A stretch of 64,000 nucleotides of DNA from Chloroflexota bacterium (GTDB lineage: Bacteria > Chloroflexota > Anaerolineae > Aggregatilineales > Phototrophicaceae): positions 1 through 64,000 of the forward strand of contig QUBZ01000013.1 of NCBI GenBank assembly GCA_014338005.1, given 5' to 3'. The notes under the pieces were generated by a model that searched no databases, was not told the origin of the DNA, and was given only the letters and a program-made list of their open reading frames with translations. A program made the position numbers and the translations under genes. Positions 53,385 to 62,261 of the stretch are shown here, piece by piece (position 1 is the first letter of the stretch; every line of letters starts with the position of its first letter).

Positions 53385-54109
53385 CCGGCGGGCTGCTAAT
53401 TTCACTGTCGGCGATTGATGAGGAACGCTGGGGGGTTCGCACGGCGCGCGCTTCAGGGGTGACGGCGGAGCGCCTGCCCGATGTGCTGGCCTTTTGCCGG
53501 CAGGAAAAAGTGATGTTCCTGGTCGCGCGCTGCGCGGTTTCGGAACTACGGGCGGCGCAGATGATGGAGGCGCAGGGCTTCCGGCTGATGGATACGCTGC
53601 TGTATTATTCGCGCGATCTGACACAGCCGCTTCCACCCGTCTCGAACGGCGTGCGGCCTGCCGATGCCGGCGAAGCGGAGGCGATTCGGGTGCTTGCGGG
53701 GCGGGCTTTCCGCGCCTACAACGGCCACTACCACGCCGACGAACGGCTGGACCGGGCGGCCTGCGACGCGGTTTACGAGTCCTGGGCCTATCGCTCGTGC
53801 CTTTCGCGCCAGGTGGCCGATGAAGTGCTGGTTGCCGCGCCTAACGGCCAGATCGCCGGGTTTATTACGCTGCGGCTGAACGGCGCGCAAGGCGAAGGGC
53901 CGCTGTACGCCGTAGACCCGGAGGCGCAGGGGCAGGGGATTGGCCGGGCTTTGATGGCCGGCGCGCTGCACTGGCTGCAAGAACGCGGTGTACACCATAT
54001 GCTGATGTCCACCCAGGTGACGAACGTGCCGTCACAGAAGGTCTGGACGCGGCTGGGTTTTGAGCCATCCCATGCGGAATATACGTTTCACAGGTGGTTC
54101 GACGAATAA
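53381..54109 (+). CDS. GNAT acetyltransferase, WecD-like
   Basis: The 242-residue protein has an N-terminal domain and a C-terminal GNAT fold (VRPADAGEAEAIRVLAGRAF, EAQGQGIGRALMAGALHWL as acetyl-CoA loop, VWTRLGFEPSHAEYTFHRWF). The HYHADERLDRAACDAVYESWAYRS segment matches WecD/RffC, which acetylates dTDP-amino sugars. Overlap with the GT2 stop shows co-translation, so the product likely acetylates a sugar attached by these enzymes. Confidence 0.8.
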   Translation: MTGGLLISLSAIDEERWGVRTARASGVTAERLPDVLAFCRQEKVMFLVARCAVSELRAAQMMEAQGFRLMDTLLYYSRDLTQPLPPVSNGVRPADAGEAEAIRVLAGRAFRAYNGHYHADERLDRAACDAVYESWAYRSCLSRQVADEVLVAAPNGQIAGFITLRLNGAQGEGPLYAVDPEAQGQGIGRALMAGALHWLQERGVHHMLMSTQVTNVPSQKVWTRLGFEPSHAEYTFHRWFDE

Positions 54110-54113
54110 GACG

Positions 54114-55562
54114 CTACCTGCCGCTCAGGACGATTTCATGTTTTTCGGCGTCCCCCATCAGCGGATTGCTGAGGATGGCCTGCTTGTAGTCCACGCCGAT
54201 CCAGGCGTTATAGGCCGCCAGCGCCAGCATCAAGGCGATGAGTAGAGGAATGAACGGCCTCAGCCGCCGCTGCGGGCTGTGATTCCAGACTGCGGCCAGC
54301 CATCCGCCGCCCAGCGCCGCCAGTGGTGGCAAAAACAGGAGGATAAAACGCGGGTCGTAGCTGACCAGCAGCCACCAGACCGCAAAAAACGGCAGCGTCC
54401 ATAACAGCAGCAGGAGCATTTCGGGGGACTGCCGCCCGCGCCGCAGTGCGACCCACAGCCCGTAAAACACGCCGCCGAGCATCAGCCACCCCGGCAGACC
54501 GAAGTTGTCCCCCAGGGTGATGAGTATCAGCAGGTTGTTAAGCGTCGGCGCGGCCTGGTCAGTCCAGGCGGTCGGCGGGACGAAAAGCCGGGCTTCGGCC
54601 CAGTTGCGGGCGTACCAGGGCGCGGCCACAAGCGCGCAAGCCAGCAGCGCCGCCAGCACGGTTTTAAGGCTGAAGCGCCGCCGCAGCCAGCCGTAAGCCA
54701 GCCAGACCGCCAGAAAAGCCGCACCCAGCAGGGCGGCATTTTTCGTCCAGGCGGCCAGCCCCATCATCAGGCCGGCCAGCAGCGCGTCTATCATGTGGCC
54801 GTCCGACCATAAACGCCAGGCAAAAACCGCCGCCAGCGTATAGGCGAAAGCCATCGGCAGGTCTACATAACCGGACGATGCCCAGCGCGCGAAGGTCGGC
54901 GCCAGCGCCAGCAGCAGCGCGCCGAGCCAGCCGGCCAGCGGGTTAAACAGGTTTTTGCCCAGGACGTAAACGGCGGGGATGCAGCCCAGGCTGAACAGGG
55001 CCGGAATCACGCGCGCCAGATATTCGTTGAGCCAGCCAGAAGCCAGATAGACGTAGGTATAGGCCAGCGGGATATGTATCGGATAGGCCTGATAAAAGGC
55101 ATCATCGCGCCCGGCGAACGGGACGAGCGTCCCGGTTTCCGTCATGATGCGGGCGTAGCGGGCGTAAATGGCAATCGCGTCGTCGCGGTAAAACGGCCAG
55201 TAGGCCGCGTTGAACAGCACTGCGCCGCCCACCAGCGCCAGCGCCAGCAGCGCCAGCCGTTCCAACCAGGAAGCCGGCAGCACCGGCCAGACGATGCGCG
55301 GCCCCTGCCGCCGCCACAGCAGATAACCCGGCAGCATCAGGGCGAAGTAGGGCAGGGTGATTGTCCACAGTTCCAACCGGAAACCCAGGAGCGCCAGCCA
55401 GAACATCAGCAGCGTCAGCGCGGCGGGGCCGAGCGCCAGCGCCAGCAGAATTGCCAGCCAGAAATCGGGCGGGCGCGGGCTGCGTCCCACCAGCCAGGCC
55501 GCCCAGGGATAAGCCGCCGCCAGGACGAGCGCGACGAGAAGCCAGGCCAGGATGGTTTGCAT
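54114..55562 (-). CDS. GT-C (family 39) membrane glycosyltransferase
   Basis: From ATG 55562 the 482-residue protein has a first transmembrane helix, a long run of hydrophobic segments, and the PMT_2-type loop FYRDDAIAIYARYARIMTETG and YPIHIPLAYTYVYLASG. A short C-terminal tail follows; the extra C-terminal domain of its neighbours is absent. It starts two bases after the stop of the hydroxyacid dehydrogenase gene (minus-strand operon) and converges with the acetyltransferase gene. Confidence 0.8.
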   Translation of the reverse strand: MQTILAWLLVALVLAAAYPWAAWLVGRSPRPPDFWLAILLALALGPAALTLLMFWLALLGFRLELWTITLPYFALMLPGYLLWRRQGPRIVWPVLPASWLERLALLALALVGGAVLFNAAYWPFYRDDAIAIYARYARIMTETGTLVPFAGRDDAFYQAYPIHIPLAYTYVYLASGWLNEYLARVIPALFSLGCIPAVYVLGKNLFNPLAGWLGALLLALAPTFARWASSGYVDLPMAFAYTLAAVFAWRLWSDGHMIDALLAGLMMGLAAWTKNAALLGAAFLAVWLAYGWLRRRFSLKTVLAALLACALVAAPWYARNWAEARLFVPPTAWTDQAAPTLNNLLILITLGDNFGLPGWLMLGGVFYGLWVALRRGRQSPEMLLLLLWTLPFFAVWWLLVSYDPRFILLFLPPLAALGGGWLAAVWNHSPQRRLRPFIPLLIALMLALAAYNAWIGVDYKQAILSNPLMGDAEKHEIVLSGR

Positions 55563-55564
55563 CT

Positions 55565-56533
55565 TTACGGGACGGCGTGCGGCAGCGGCTGACCGGCCAG
55601 CCCGGCCAGCAGATTTTCGGCAGCCATGATCGCCATCTGGTCGCGCGTCCACAGGCTGGCGCTGCCGATGTGCGGCACGATGATGGCGTTCGGCAGGGTC
55701 AGCAGTTGGTGGTCTGGCGGCAGGGGTTCGGGGTCGGTCACGTCCAGCGCCGCGCCGGCGATACGGCCATCCCGCAGCGCCTCGTACAGCGCATCCTGGT
55801 CTATCACCGGGCCGCGCGCCGTGTTCACCAGGATGGCCGTTCGTTTCATTTTATTCAGGGCTTCCCGATTGATAAGGCCACGCGTCTGGGCGGTAAGCGG
55901 CGTGTGGATGGAAATGAAGTCGGATTCGCGCAGCAGCGTGTCCAGGTCAACCAACTGGACGCCGGCGGCTTCCGCTTCGGGCGGCGGCATTCCGGGGTTG
56001 CAGGCGATCAGGTGCATGTCGAAACCCGCCGCGCGCCGGGCGACCGCCTTGCCGATTCGCCCCAGGCCGATGATGCCCAAAGTTGCGCCGCTGAGGTCAG
56101 CGCCGAGCAGGGTTTTTGGCTCCCAGGTGCGCCACTTTCCGGCACGAACGTACTCCACCCCCTCGACAATCCGGCGCGCCGCCGCCAGCAGCAGCGCGAA
56201 GGCGAGATCGGCGGTCGCTTCGGTCAAAACGCCCGGCGTGTGGCCGACCGGGATGCCCCGCGCCCGCGCGGCGGCCAGGTCAATGTTATCCACGCCTACC
56301 GCCATCTGGCTGATGATCTTCAGCCCCGGCCCGGCGGCATCCATCAGGGCGGCGTCTATCCGGTCGGTGATGAGGCACAGCAGGCCGTCAGCGCCGCGCG
56401 TCCGTTCGGTCAGGATTTCGTAGGATGGTGGCAGCGTTTCCGGCCAGATGTCCACCTGGCAGGACTGCCGAATCAGTGACAGGCCGGCTTCAGGTATCTG
56501 GCGGGTGATAAATACGCGGGGTTTGGCAGTCAT
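55565..56533 (-). CDS. D-2-hydroxyacid dehydrogenase
   Basis: From ATG 56533 the protein has 322 residues. LGIIGLGRIGKAVARRAAGFDM is the NAD-binding loop, VNTARGPVIDQDAL and ALDVTDPEPLPPDHQLL contain the catalytic Arg and Glu region, and VPHIGSAS the catalytic His. It is closest to glyoxylate/hydroxypyruvate reductases and D-glycerate dehydrogenases. It shares a transcript with the membrane glycosyltransferase gene that follows after two bases, although a metabolic link is not evident. Confidence 0.9.
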   Translation of the reverse strand: MTAKPRVFITRQIPEAGLSLIRQSCQVDIWPETLPPSYEILTERTRGADGLLCLITDRIDAALMDAAGPGLKIISQMAVGVDNIDLAAARARGIPVGHTPGVLTEATADLAFALLLAAARRIVEGVEYVRAGKWRTWEPKTLLGADLSGATLGIIGLGRIGKAVARRAAGFDMHLIACNPGMPPPEAEAAGVQLVDLDTLLRESDFISIHTPLTAQTRGLINREALNKMKRTAILVNTARGPVIDQDALYEALRDGRIAGAALDVTDPEPLPPDHQLLTLPNAIIVPHIGSASLWTRDQMAIMAAENLLAGLAGQPLPHAVP

Positions 56534-56653
56534 AGTCGGCGTAAGCCTCGTGCGGTACGGGACGATTGGCCGATTGTAACCCAAGGCTTGAATTTGGGTA
56601 TACCCGGCAGTAGCATACAACCGGCTGTTTATGAAGGGGAGAGCGCATCCGGC

Positions 56654-58468
56654 ATGGTTTCAACGTCATCCTGGCGCTTCCGGCTGCTGGCGCTGGCGGT
56701 TTTATTCCTGGTCGCCGTCCTGCTGGTGTTCGGCATCCGCCGGACGTACATGCACCACGACGAGCGGCTGGTGTATCATTTCACGCGCAACGATCTGGCG
56801 TTCACCGTCCAGTTTTTGGGCGAGCGCGACACGCACCCGCCGTTATGGTTTTCATTTTTCTGGGTGTGGCGGCAGTTCACCGGGGACAGCGAGTTCGCCG
56901 GTCGGATGCAGGCGATTTTGTTCAGCCTGCCGGTGCTGGCGGTCGTTTACCAGACCGGACGCCAATGGTTCGGCGCGCCGCGTTACGGCATTTTTGCGAT
57001 GGCCGTGCTGGGCAGTATGGCGCTTTATTTCCAGTATGCGCTGGAGATTCGCCCCTATGGATTGGTGATGCTGCTGGCGAGCCTGTCCATGTTCAGCTTC
57101 CACCGCTGGATAACCCGGCAGCAGCCGCGCTGGGCAGCGGCCTATGCTGTGACGGTCGCCGCCATCCTGTACGTGCATTACTTCCAGGCGGTGCTGGTCA
57201 TCGTCCAGGGTTTTTATTTTCTGGTCTATCTGTTCCGGCATCCGTCGCGGCGGCTGGCGCGGCAGGCCGCCGGGGTGGCGGCGCTGGCGTTCCTGCTGTG
57301 GTCGCCCTGGTTTCCCAGCTTCCTCAACCAGATCAAAAACCTACGGGACGCGGAACTGGTCGGCGGCAATGCGCGGGGTATCATCGGCGCAGGGACAACC
57401 ACCGAACCGACTTCGCCGGAGGCGGTGGCGCGGCTGGCGCAGGTCGCCACCAACGGCCAGGTCGCGTTGTATGGCGCGGTGTTGGTGGTCGGGCTGGTCG
57501 CCCTGCGGCGGCAGGTCAATTACCGTCTGGCGCTGGCCTGGGCTTTCGGCGTCCCGGCACTTTCGCTGCTCATTAACCTGGTGGCGGCGGTTTATGCCCC
57601 GCGTTACATCCTGAATTTTATCATCGGCCTGGCGCTGGTGGTCGGCGCTGGACTGGCAGCGATACCATCACGGGGGCGCTGGGCCGCGCTGGTCGGATTC
57701 GCCGCCGTCAGCCTGTGGGCCATGCCCTCGCAGCTTCCGAAAAACCGCGTCCCTTACCGCGACCTGGCCGCTTCGCTGGCGGCGGCATCCCAACCGGGGG
57801 ATGTGTTATTTTACGATCAGGCCAACGAACGCGACGACATCTGGCAGCGGGAAATCCAGCGCCAGCTTTCGCCGGAACTGCGCGCCGCTGCGGTGAGCAG
57901 CGTTGAAGCGGCAGAAGCCGCGCGGCGCGTGTGGTTTATCACCGCCGATTGGTTCGATCCTGGCGTGCGGGCGCACTTTAAAACCATTGAACAAACGCAC
58001 CCGCTCCAGAAAGTGTTCGGCGACTGCACGAGCAGCTGGTGTTTTTTGATCCAACTGCTGGAAGCGCCGCCCTGGACGCAGCCGCAGGTTTTTGGCGAGG
58101 ACATGGCTTTCTGGGGCGTGGACGTGGACGAAGTGAGCGCCGAAAAAATCAGTGCGCGGCTGTGGTGGCGCGTGTGGCAAACACCCGGTCTGAACTATTC
58201 CATCGGCCTGCAGCTGCTGGACGCCGGCGGTGTGCTGGCGGCACAGAACGACGGGCCGATTCGCCACTACCGCGATACGGTGGTCGAAACGTCGTTGATG
58301 CAGCCGGGCAAAATTTATGTGGACTTCCGGGACATCATTCTTCCCGCGAACCTCACGCCCGGCATTTACCAACTGGCGCTGGTGGTTTACGACTGGCAGA
58401 CCGGGGAAAGGCTGCGGCTGGCCGATTCCGCCGATTACCTCGCGCTGGATACCCTCACGCTGCCGTAA
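56654..58468 (+). CDS. GT-C-type membrane protein with C-terminal domain
   Basis: From ATG 56654 (GAAGGGGAG upstream) the protein has 604 residues. RRTYMHHDERLVYHFTRNDL and TRHPPLWF-like ERDTHPPLWFSFFW are the first-loop features of family 39-like glycosyltransferases. About eleven transmembrane segments follow to about residue 390. The C-terminal 200 residues are extracytoplasmic, with a beta-rich end (RLWWRVWQTPGLNYSIGLQLLD, TPGIYQLALVVYDWQTGERLRL) shared with the neighbouring GT-C proteins. The 120-base upstream gap is divergent from the dehydrogenase gene. Confidence 0.8.
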   Translation: MVSTSSWRFRLLALAVLFLVAVLLVFGIRRTYMHHDERLVYHFTRNDLAFTVQFLGERDTHPPLWFSFFWVWRQFTGDSEFAGRMQAILFSLPVLAVVYQTGRQWFGAPRYGIFAMAVLGSMALYFQYALEIRPYGLVMLLASLSMFSFHRWITRQQPRWAAAYAVTVAAILYVHYFQAVLVIVQGFYFLVYLFRHPSRRLARQAAGVAALAFLLWSPWFPSFLNQIKNLRDAELVGGNARGIIGAGTTTEPTSPEAVARLAQVATNGQVALYGAVLVVGLVALRRQVNYRLALAWAFGVPALSLLINLVAAVYAPRYILNFIIGLALVVGAGLAAIPSRGRWAALVGFAAVSLWAMPSQLPKNRVPYRDLAASLAAASQPGDVLFYDQANERDDIWQREIQRQLSPELRAAAVSSVEAAEAARRVWFITADWFDPGVRAHFKTIEQTHPLQKVFGDCTSSWCFLIQLLEAPPWTQPQVFGEDMAFWGVDVDEVSAEKISARLWWRVWQTPGLNYSIGLQLLDAGGVLAAQNDGPIRHYRDTVVETSLMQPGKIYVDFRDIILPANLTPGIYQLALVVYDWQTGERLRLADSADYLALDTLTLP

Positions 58469-58490
58469 ACCGGACGCGCCCGCCGGTTTA
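58467..58490 (+). terminator. Hairpin at end of GT-C gene
   Basis: AAACCGG at 58467-58473, beginning within the stop codon, pairs with CCGGTTT at 58483-58489. The T-run is only three bases, so this is a weak terminator candidate before the ABC operon. Confidence 0.35.
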
Positions 58491-58586
58491 GACCAATCGG
58501 CGGGAATGGTTGTAGGCGGCTTTAAACGCCATGTGTTACCATAAAAACTGTTTTAAGCGTTAGACCGACTAACTTCAGGACCGGGC

Positions 58587-60365
58587 ATGGCTTCAGAATT
58601 TGTTGCGCGCGTTTCCCACAAAACCGACCGTTCGACTCCGCTCCGTTTTATCTGGTCGCATATCGCGCGCCACCCGCTGGTGGCCGTGCTGATGGTGATC
58701 GGCGCGTTCAGCAACGCGGCGCTGGCATCTGCCGTGCCGTATTTCATCGGGCAGGCGTTTAATGCCGTCATCGAAGGCGGAGACAGCCGGTTCATCGTCA
58801 TCACGGCGCTGGCGGTCATCGGCTCGCAGCTTTTACGCGCCGCGCTGCAATTGATGCGTAATTTTTCGTCAGAGATTTTCGCGCAGCGCATCGAGCGCGA
58901 CGTGCGCGACGAACTGTACGCCAGCCTGCTGGGCAAAAGCATGACTTTTCATGATATGCAGCCGGTGGGCGAGATTATGGCGCGCGTGACCAACGACGTG
59001 CGCGAAATGAACCTGATGATGAACCCCGGCATGAACCTCATCATCGGCTCCGGCATGTTTATCCTGGTGCCGCTGCTGGCCTCGCCGGCCATTTACCCGC
59101 CGCTCGTCGTCGTTCCGGCGGTGTTTATCCTGCTGTATGTGATCGCGCAGTACCGGTTTATCACTGTACTGCATCCGATTGCCCAGGATGTGCGCGTCAG
59201 CTTCGGCCAGATGAATGCCCGCCTGGCCGAGACGATAGACGGCCTCCAGGTGGTTAAGGGCGCTGCGCGCGAGGATGAGGAGATCGAAACCTTCAGCCAG
59301 AAAGCCGACCAGGTGCGCGATTATTTCGTCCGTCAGGGGTATATCGAGGCGCGCTACCTGCCGTTTTTGCTGTTTACACTGTCCATTGTTGGGGGTATGG
59401 TTCACGCCGTTTATCTGTACCGGCTTGGCGAGATCAACACCGGGCAGACTGTGGCCTTTATGGGGCAGATTTTCCTGTTCGGTTTCCCGGTGTTTACGTC
59501 CATGCGCTCGCTGTCTCAGGTGGCGCTGGGTTATGCCGGCGCGCGCCGCATCCTGGACATCATCAATACCGAAACCGACCTCGACCAGAACCGGCAGGGG
59601 TACGACCGGCCCATACGCGGCGCGATCACTTTTGAAAATGTAACCTTCGGTTATCTCGACGGCAACCCGGTTATACACAACGTTTCGTTCAGCATCGAGC
59701 CGGGGCAGACGGTCGCCATCGTCGGGCAGACCGGCGCGGGCAAAAGCACCCTCACCAAACTGGTGAACCGCATTTATGACGTGAATGCCGGGCGGGTGCT
59801 GGTGGATGGCGTGGATGCGCGAGACTGGAATTTGGCTGCTTTGCGGTCGCAGATCAGCATCATTGAGCAGGATATTTTCCTGTTCAGCCGGACGATTGCG
59901 GAGAATATCGCCTTTGGCAAGCGTGACGCCACACGCGCGGAAATTGAGGATGCGGCGCGTAAAGCCCAGGCGCACGAGTTTATCATGAGCTTCCCGGACG
60001 GTTACGAGACGGTCATTGGCCAGCGAGGCGTGACGCTCAGCGGCGGGCAGCGGCAGCGCATCGCCATCGCGCGCGCTTTTTTGACCGATCCGCCGATTCT
60101 GGTGCTGGATGACAGCACCAGCGCGATTGACAGCGCCACCGAAGACCGCATCCAGCAGGCTATCTGGTCGGCCTCGCGCGGGCGGACGACGCTGCTCATC
60201 ACGCACCGGCTGTCACAGATTCGTTGGGCCGACCATATCATTGTGCTGCGGCAGGGGCGTGTGGTGGCGCAGGGCAAACACGAGGAACTGCTGCAATCGT
60301 CGGATGCGTACCGGCGTATTTTTGCGCGTTATGAAGAGCCGATCACAGCGGAGAAAACGGGGTAA
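58587..60365 (+). CDS. ABC exporter half-transporter, degenerate-site subunit
   Basis: The 592-residue protein has six transmembrane segments (residues 1-330) and one nucleotide-binding domain: GQTGAGKST near 383-391, LSGGQRQRIAIARAF, Walker B ILVLDDSTSAID and TLLITHRLSQ. D509 stands where the catalytic glutamate normally is, so this NBD is the non-hydrolysing half of a heterodimer, as in TM287/288 and BmrC-type pairs. The partner gene begins three bases later. The exported substrate may be a lipid-linked glycan or drug; context hints at surface glycan. Confidence 0.9.
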   Translation: MASEFVARVSHKTDRSTPLRFIWSHIARHPLVAVLMVIGAFSNAALASAVPYFIGQAFNAVIEGGDSRFIVITALAVIGSQLLRAALQLMRNFSSEIFAQRIERDVRDELYASLLGKSMTFHDMQPVGEIMARVTNDVREMNLMMNPGMNLIIGSGMFILVPLLASPAIYPPLVVVPAVFILLYVIAQYRFITVLHPIAQDVRVSFGQMNARLAETIDGLQVVKGAAREDEEIETFSQKADQVRDYFVRQGYIEARYLPFLLFTLSIVGGMVHAVYLYRLGEINTGQTVAFMGQIFLFGFPVFTSMRSLSQVALGYAGARRILDIINTETDLDQNRQGYDRPIRGAITFENVTFGYLDGNPVIHNVSFSIEPGQTVAIVGQTGAGKSTLTKLVNRIYDVNAGRVLVDGVDARDWNLAALRSQISIIEQDIFLFSRTIAENIAFGKRDATRAEIEDAARKAQAHEFIMSFPDGYETVIGQRGVTLSGGQRQRIAIARAFLTDPPILVLDDSTSAIDSATEDRIQQAIWSASRGRTTLLITHRLSQIRWADHIIVLRQGRVVAQGKHEELLQSSDAYRRIFARYEEPITAEKTG

Positions 60366-60368
60366 AAG

Positions 60369-62219
60369 ATGGGCTTCTTTGGCGGGCTGGAACAGGAATC
60401 CTACGACCGGCAGTATGGCGATACCTACCTGCTGAAACGCATCGCCCGTTATTTCGCCGGCTACCGCCGGCAGCTGTTGGTGATCGCCGGGACGCTGCTG
60501 GGGCTGTCGCTCATTGGGGCGCTTTACCCGGTGATAATTTCGGCGGTAGTGGACGCACTGGAGACGGGGCGTTCCCCGGATGTTGTGACTCTGCTGCTGG
60601 CCGGGCTGCTGGTGATCGCCGTTTTGGATTATGTTTTTGCGTGGGTGCGCCGCAGCGTGACCAGCCGCGTGATTGGTTATTCGGTGGCGCAGATGCGTAA
60701 GGATGCCTTCGCCGCTGCCGTCAACCGTGACATGGCTTTTTACGACGAGCATAAATCCGGTAAGGTGGTCAGCCGCATCACCAGCGATACGCAGGAGTTC
60801 GGCCAGGTGCTGGTCATCGCGGGCGACATCGCCACCCAGTTCATCGAATTGATCGTGCTGTCGCTGGTGCTGCTCAACCGGGACTGGCGGCTGACGCTGC
60901 TGCTGGTGCTGTGGATGCCGGTTTTCATCGGGGCGTCATTTTTCTTCCGCTGGCTGGCGCGTAAGGCCGGGCGGCAGGGTTCGCGGGCGATGGCCGCCGT
61001 CAATGATAATATTCAGGAAAGCGTATCCGGCATCGGGGTGGCGAAAAACTTCCGCCGGGAAGCGGCCATCTACGAGGAATTTACACGCATCAATCTGCAA
61101 TCGTATACCATCAACCTGCGGCGCGGCTTCGTGCTGGCGCTTATCTTCCCGGTGTTAAACGCGCTGGCGGGGGCAGGTACGGCCTCGCTGGTATACTTCG
61201 GGGGCATGGCGGTTATCGGTGGTTTGATTAACATCGGCTCGTGGTATCTGTTTGTCCAGAGTATAGATCGTTTCTGGTTTCCGTTCATCAGCCTGGCCGG
61301 GTTCTGGAGCCAGATTCAGCAGGGTTTAAGCGCGGCGGAACGAATTTTCGCGCTGATTGATGCTGAAAATACCGTCCGGCAGGTGGACAGCCAGTCGGTG
61401 CATACGCTGCGCGGTCGCATCGAGTTTGATGGCGTGACGTTTGAATACAAACCCGGCGTCCCGGTGCTGGAACGCTTCGATTTGACGATTGAGTCAGGGC
61501 AGAGCGTGGCCTTCGTGGGGCATACGGGCGCGGGTAAAAGCACCATCGCCAAGCTGATCGCCCGATTTTACGAGTTCCAGGGTGGGCAGATTCGTATTGA
61601 TGGGCGCGACATCCGCACTTTTGGTCTGGCCTCGTATCGAAGGCATCTGGGCATCGTGCCGCAGCAGCCGTTTTTGTTCAGCGGCACGATTGCGGATAAC
61701 ATCCGCTACGAAAAGCCGGAAGCCCCCGATGCCGAAATCGAAGAGCTGGCTTACAGCATCGGCGGAGGCGAATGGTTGGAAACGCTGCCGAACGGTTTGC
61801 AGACCGATGTGGGTGAACGCGGCGCGCACCTGAGCATGGGCCAGCGCCAGCTGGTGAGCCTGCTGCGGGTGCTGCTCCAGCGTCCGGCCATCTTCGTGCT
61901 GGATGAGGCGACCGCCAGCATTGATCCCTTCACCGAAACGCAGATTCAGGAGGCGTTGGAGCTGATTCTCAAACAATCCACATCCATTCTGATCGCGCAC
62001 CGTTTAAGCACCGTTCGCAGCGCCGACCGGATCATCGTGCTGCGCGACGGGCATATTATTGAGCAGGGCAGCCATACATCGTTGATGGAGCAGGGCGGCC
62101 ACTATGCCGAACTGTACAACACTTACTTCCGCCACCAGTCCTTGAGTTACATCGAAAACGCCCGGCGCTTTTTCGATACCCAGGAGATGCAGCGGCTCGG
62201 CGCGGCATCCCCGCGCTAA
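60369..62219 (+). CDS. ABC exporter half-transporter, catalytic subunit
   Basis: The 616-residue protein has a 6-TM exporter domain and an NBD with GHTGAGKST, LSMGQRQLVSLLRVL, FVLDEATASID (D512, catalytic E513) and ILIAHRLST. The signature has M in place of the second G, typical of one half of a heterodimeric exporter, and the Walker B glutamate is present. It follows the first subunit by three bases and is translated with it. Confidence 0.9.
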   Translation: MGFFGGLEQESYDRQYGDTYLLKRIARYFAGYRRQLLVIAGTLLGLSLIGALYPVIISAVVDALETGRSPDVVTLLLAGLLVIAVLDYVFAWVRRSVTSRVIGYSVAQMRKDAFAAAVNRDMAFYDEHKSGKVVSRITSDTQEFGQVLVIAGDIATQFIELIVLSLVLLNRDWRLTLLLVLWMPVFIGASFFFRWLARKAGRQGSRAMAAVNDNIQESVSGIGVAKNFRREAAIYEEFTRINLQSYTINLRRGFVLALIFPVLNALAGAGTASLVYFGGMAVIGGLINIGSWYLFVQSIDRFWFPFISLAGFWSQIQQGLSAAERIFALIDAENTVRQVDSQSVHTLRGRIEFDGVTFEYKPGVPVLERFDLTIESGQSVAFVGHTGAGKSTIAKLIARFYEFQGGQIRIDGRDIRTFGLASYRRHLGIVPQQPFLFSGTIADNIRYEKPEAPDAEIEELAYSIGGGEWLETLPNGLQTDVGERGAHLSMGQRQLVSLLRVLLQRPAIFVLDEATASIDPFTETQIQEALELILKQSTSILIAHRLSTVRSADRIIVLRDGHIIEQGSHTSLMEQGGHYAELYNTYFRHQSLSYIENARRFFDTQEMQRLGAASPR

Positions 62220-62261
62220 CCTCATCAGTTCGGTGTTTCGTCAATCCCGAAAAGGTCGCTT

